From: Maricaulis sp.
GTDB lineage: Bacteria > Pseudomonadota > Alphaproteobacteria > Caulobacterales > Maricaulaceae
Direction of reading: 5' to 3'
DNA length: 5,971 bases
Assembly: GCA_002694345.1 (NCBI GenBank)
Contig: NZLV01000242.1
Coordinates: 1-5,971 of the forward strand
The notes beneath the pieces are model-generated. The model did no database searches. It was not told where the DNA came from and saw only the letters and a list, made by a program, of their open reading frames with translations. Positions 5,803-5,971 of this stretch are shown one piece after another. Numbering within the stretch: position 1 is the stretch's first letter; each line of letters begins with the position of its first letter. Position numbers and translations under genes: made by a program.

Positions 5803-5971
5803 GACGCCTCTCCTTCCCCGTCCTGGTCCTTGAGCAATTCGGCGCGCAGCGCCTCGATATCGTCGAGGGTCAGCTGTTCTTCCTGGATCAGGTGCTGGGC
5901 CAGACGTTGCGGTGAGCCCCCAAACAAGGATTTCACCAACGAGCCCAGCGCCTGTTTCTGGGCGCCCTCGC
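5799..5971 (-). CDS. BlaI/MecI/CopY-family repressor, C-terminal fragment (5' end outside window)
   Basis: The last 56 codons and the TGA (5801-5799) are present; the N-terminal winged-helix DNA-binding domain lies beyond the window edge. The visible part matches the C-terminal dimerisation region of the family: LVKSLFGGSPQRLAQHLI, then an acidic stretch EEQLTLDDIEALRAELLKD with leucines at regular spacing, ending in a short acidic tail. In this family the dimer binds operator dyads and represses the operon until the M56 partner triggers its proteolysis between the two domains; the cleavage region is not in view. The stop overlaps the M56 start by 4 bases (ATGA), so the two are co-transcribed and probably translationally coupled. 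The operon promoter and any self-operator would lie to the right of the window. The call rests on a short stretch plus the diagnostic M56 neighbour. Confidence 0.87.
   Translation of the reverse strand, partial: EGAQKQALGSLVKSLFGGSPQRLAQHLIQEEQLTLDDIEALRAELLKDQDGEGEAS

Overview
The window is a GC-rich, gene-dense bacterial segment, by eye about two-thirds G+C. Composition, gene style and protein families suggest an alphaproteobacterium, perhaps a Maricaulis/Hyphomonas-like marine lineage. That placement is an inference from general familiarity; no marker gene is present to confirm it. No RNA gene, insertion sequence or CRISPR array is visible.

Five genes run on the minus strand, in transcription order from the right edge. 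(1) 5799-5971 is the C-terminal end of a BlaI/MecI/CopY-family repressor. (2) 4135-5802 is a BlaR1-like M56 membrane metallopeptidase whose C-terminal region is a stack of ankyrin repeats instead of a penicillin-binding sensor. It overlaps the repressor stop by 4 bases (ATGA). (3) 2529-4058 is a secreted serine hydrolase of the class C beta-lactamase/D-aminopeptidase/esterase superfamily, behind a 76-base gap that holds a perfect 11-bp stem. (4) 1155-2450 is an NAD(P)-binding SDR protein with a C-terminal DoxX-like membrane domain. (5) 700-1155 is a small four-helix membrane protein of the DUF2269 type, sharing one base with the SDR stop. At the left edge a truncated kelch-repeat beta-propeller gene (1-719) on the plus strand converges on, and overlaps by 20 bases, the end of the DUF2269 gene.

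Genes 1-3 have the order of a bla-type locus: repressor, membrane metalloprotease, secreted SxxK hydrolase. By analogy with BlaI/BlaR1, the protease would cleave the repressor when its outer domain senses a signal. Here that domain is ankyrin, so the signal is unknown and need not be a beta-lactam. The hydrolase is the natural candidate target gene, but the hairpin before it may stop or attenuate read-through. Genes 4 and 5 look like a separate two-gene membrane/redox unit.

The main points of interest are the ankyrin-for-sensor replacement, a well-spaced internal ribosome binding site and ATG at the peptidase/ankyrin junction that could yield a free secreted ankyrin protein, and the hairpin between peptidase and hydrolase.
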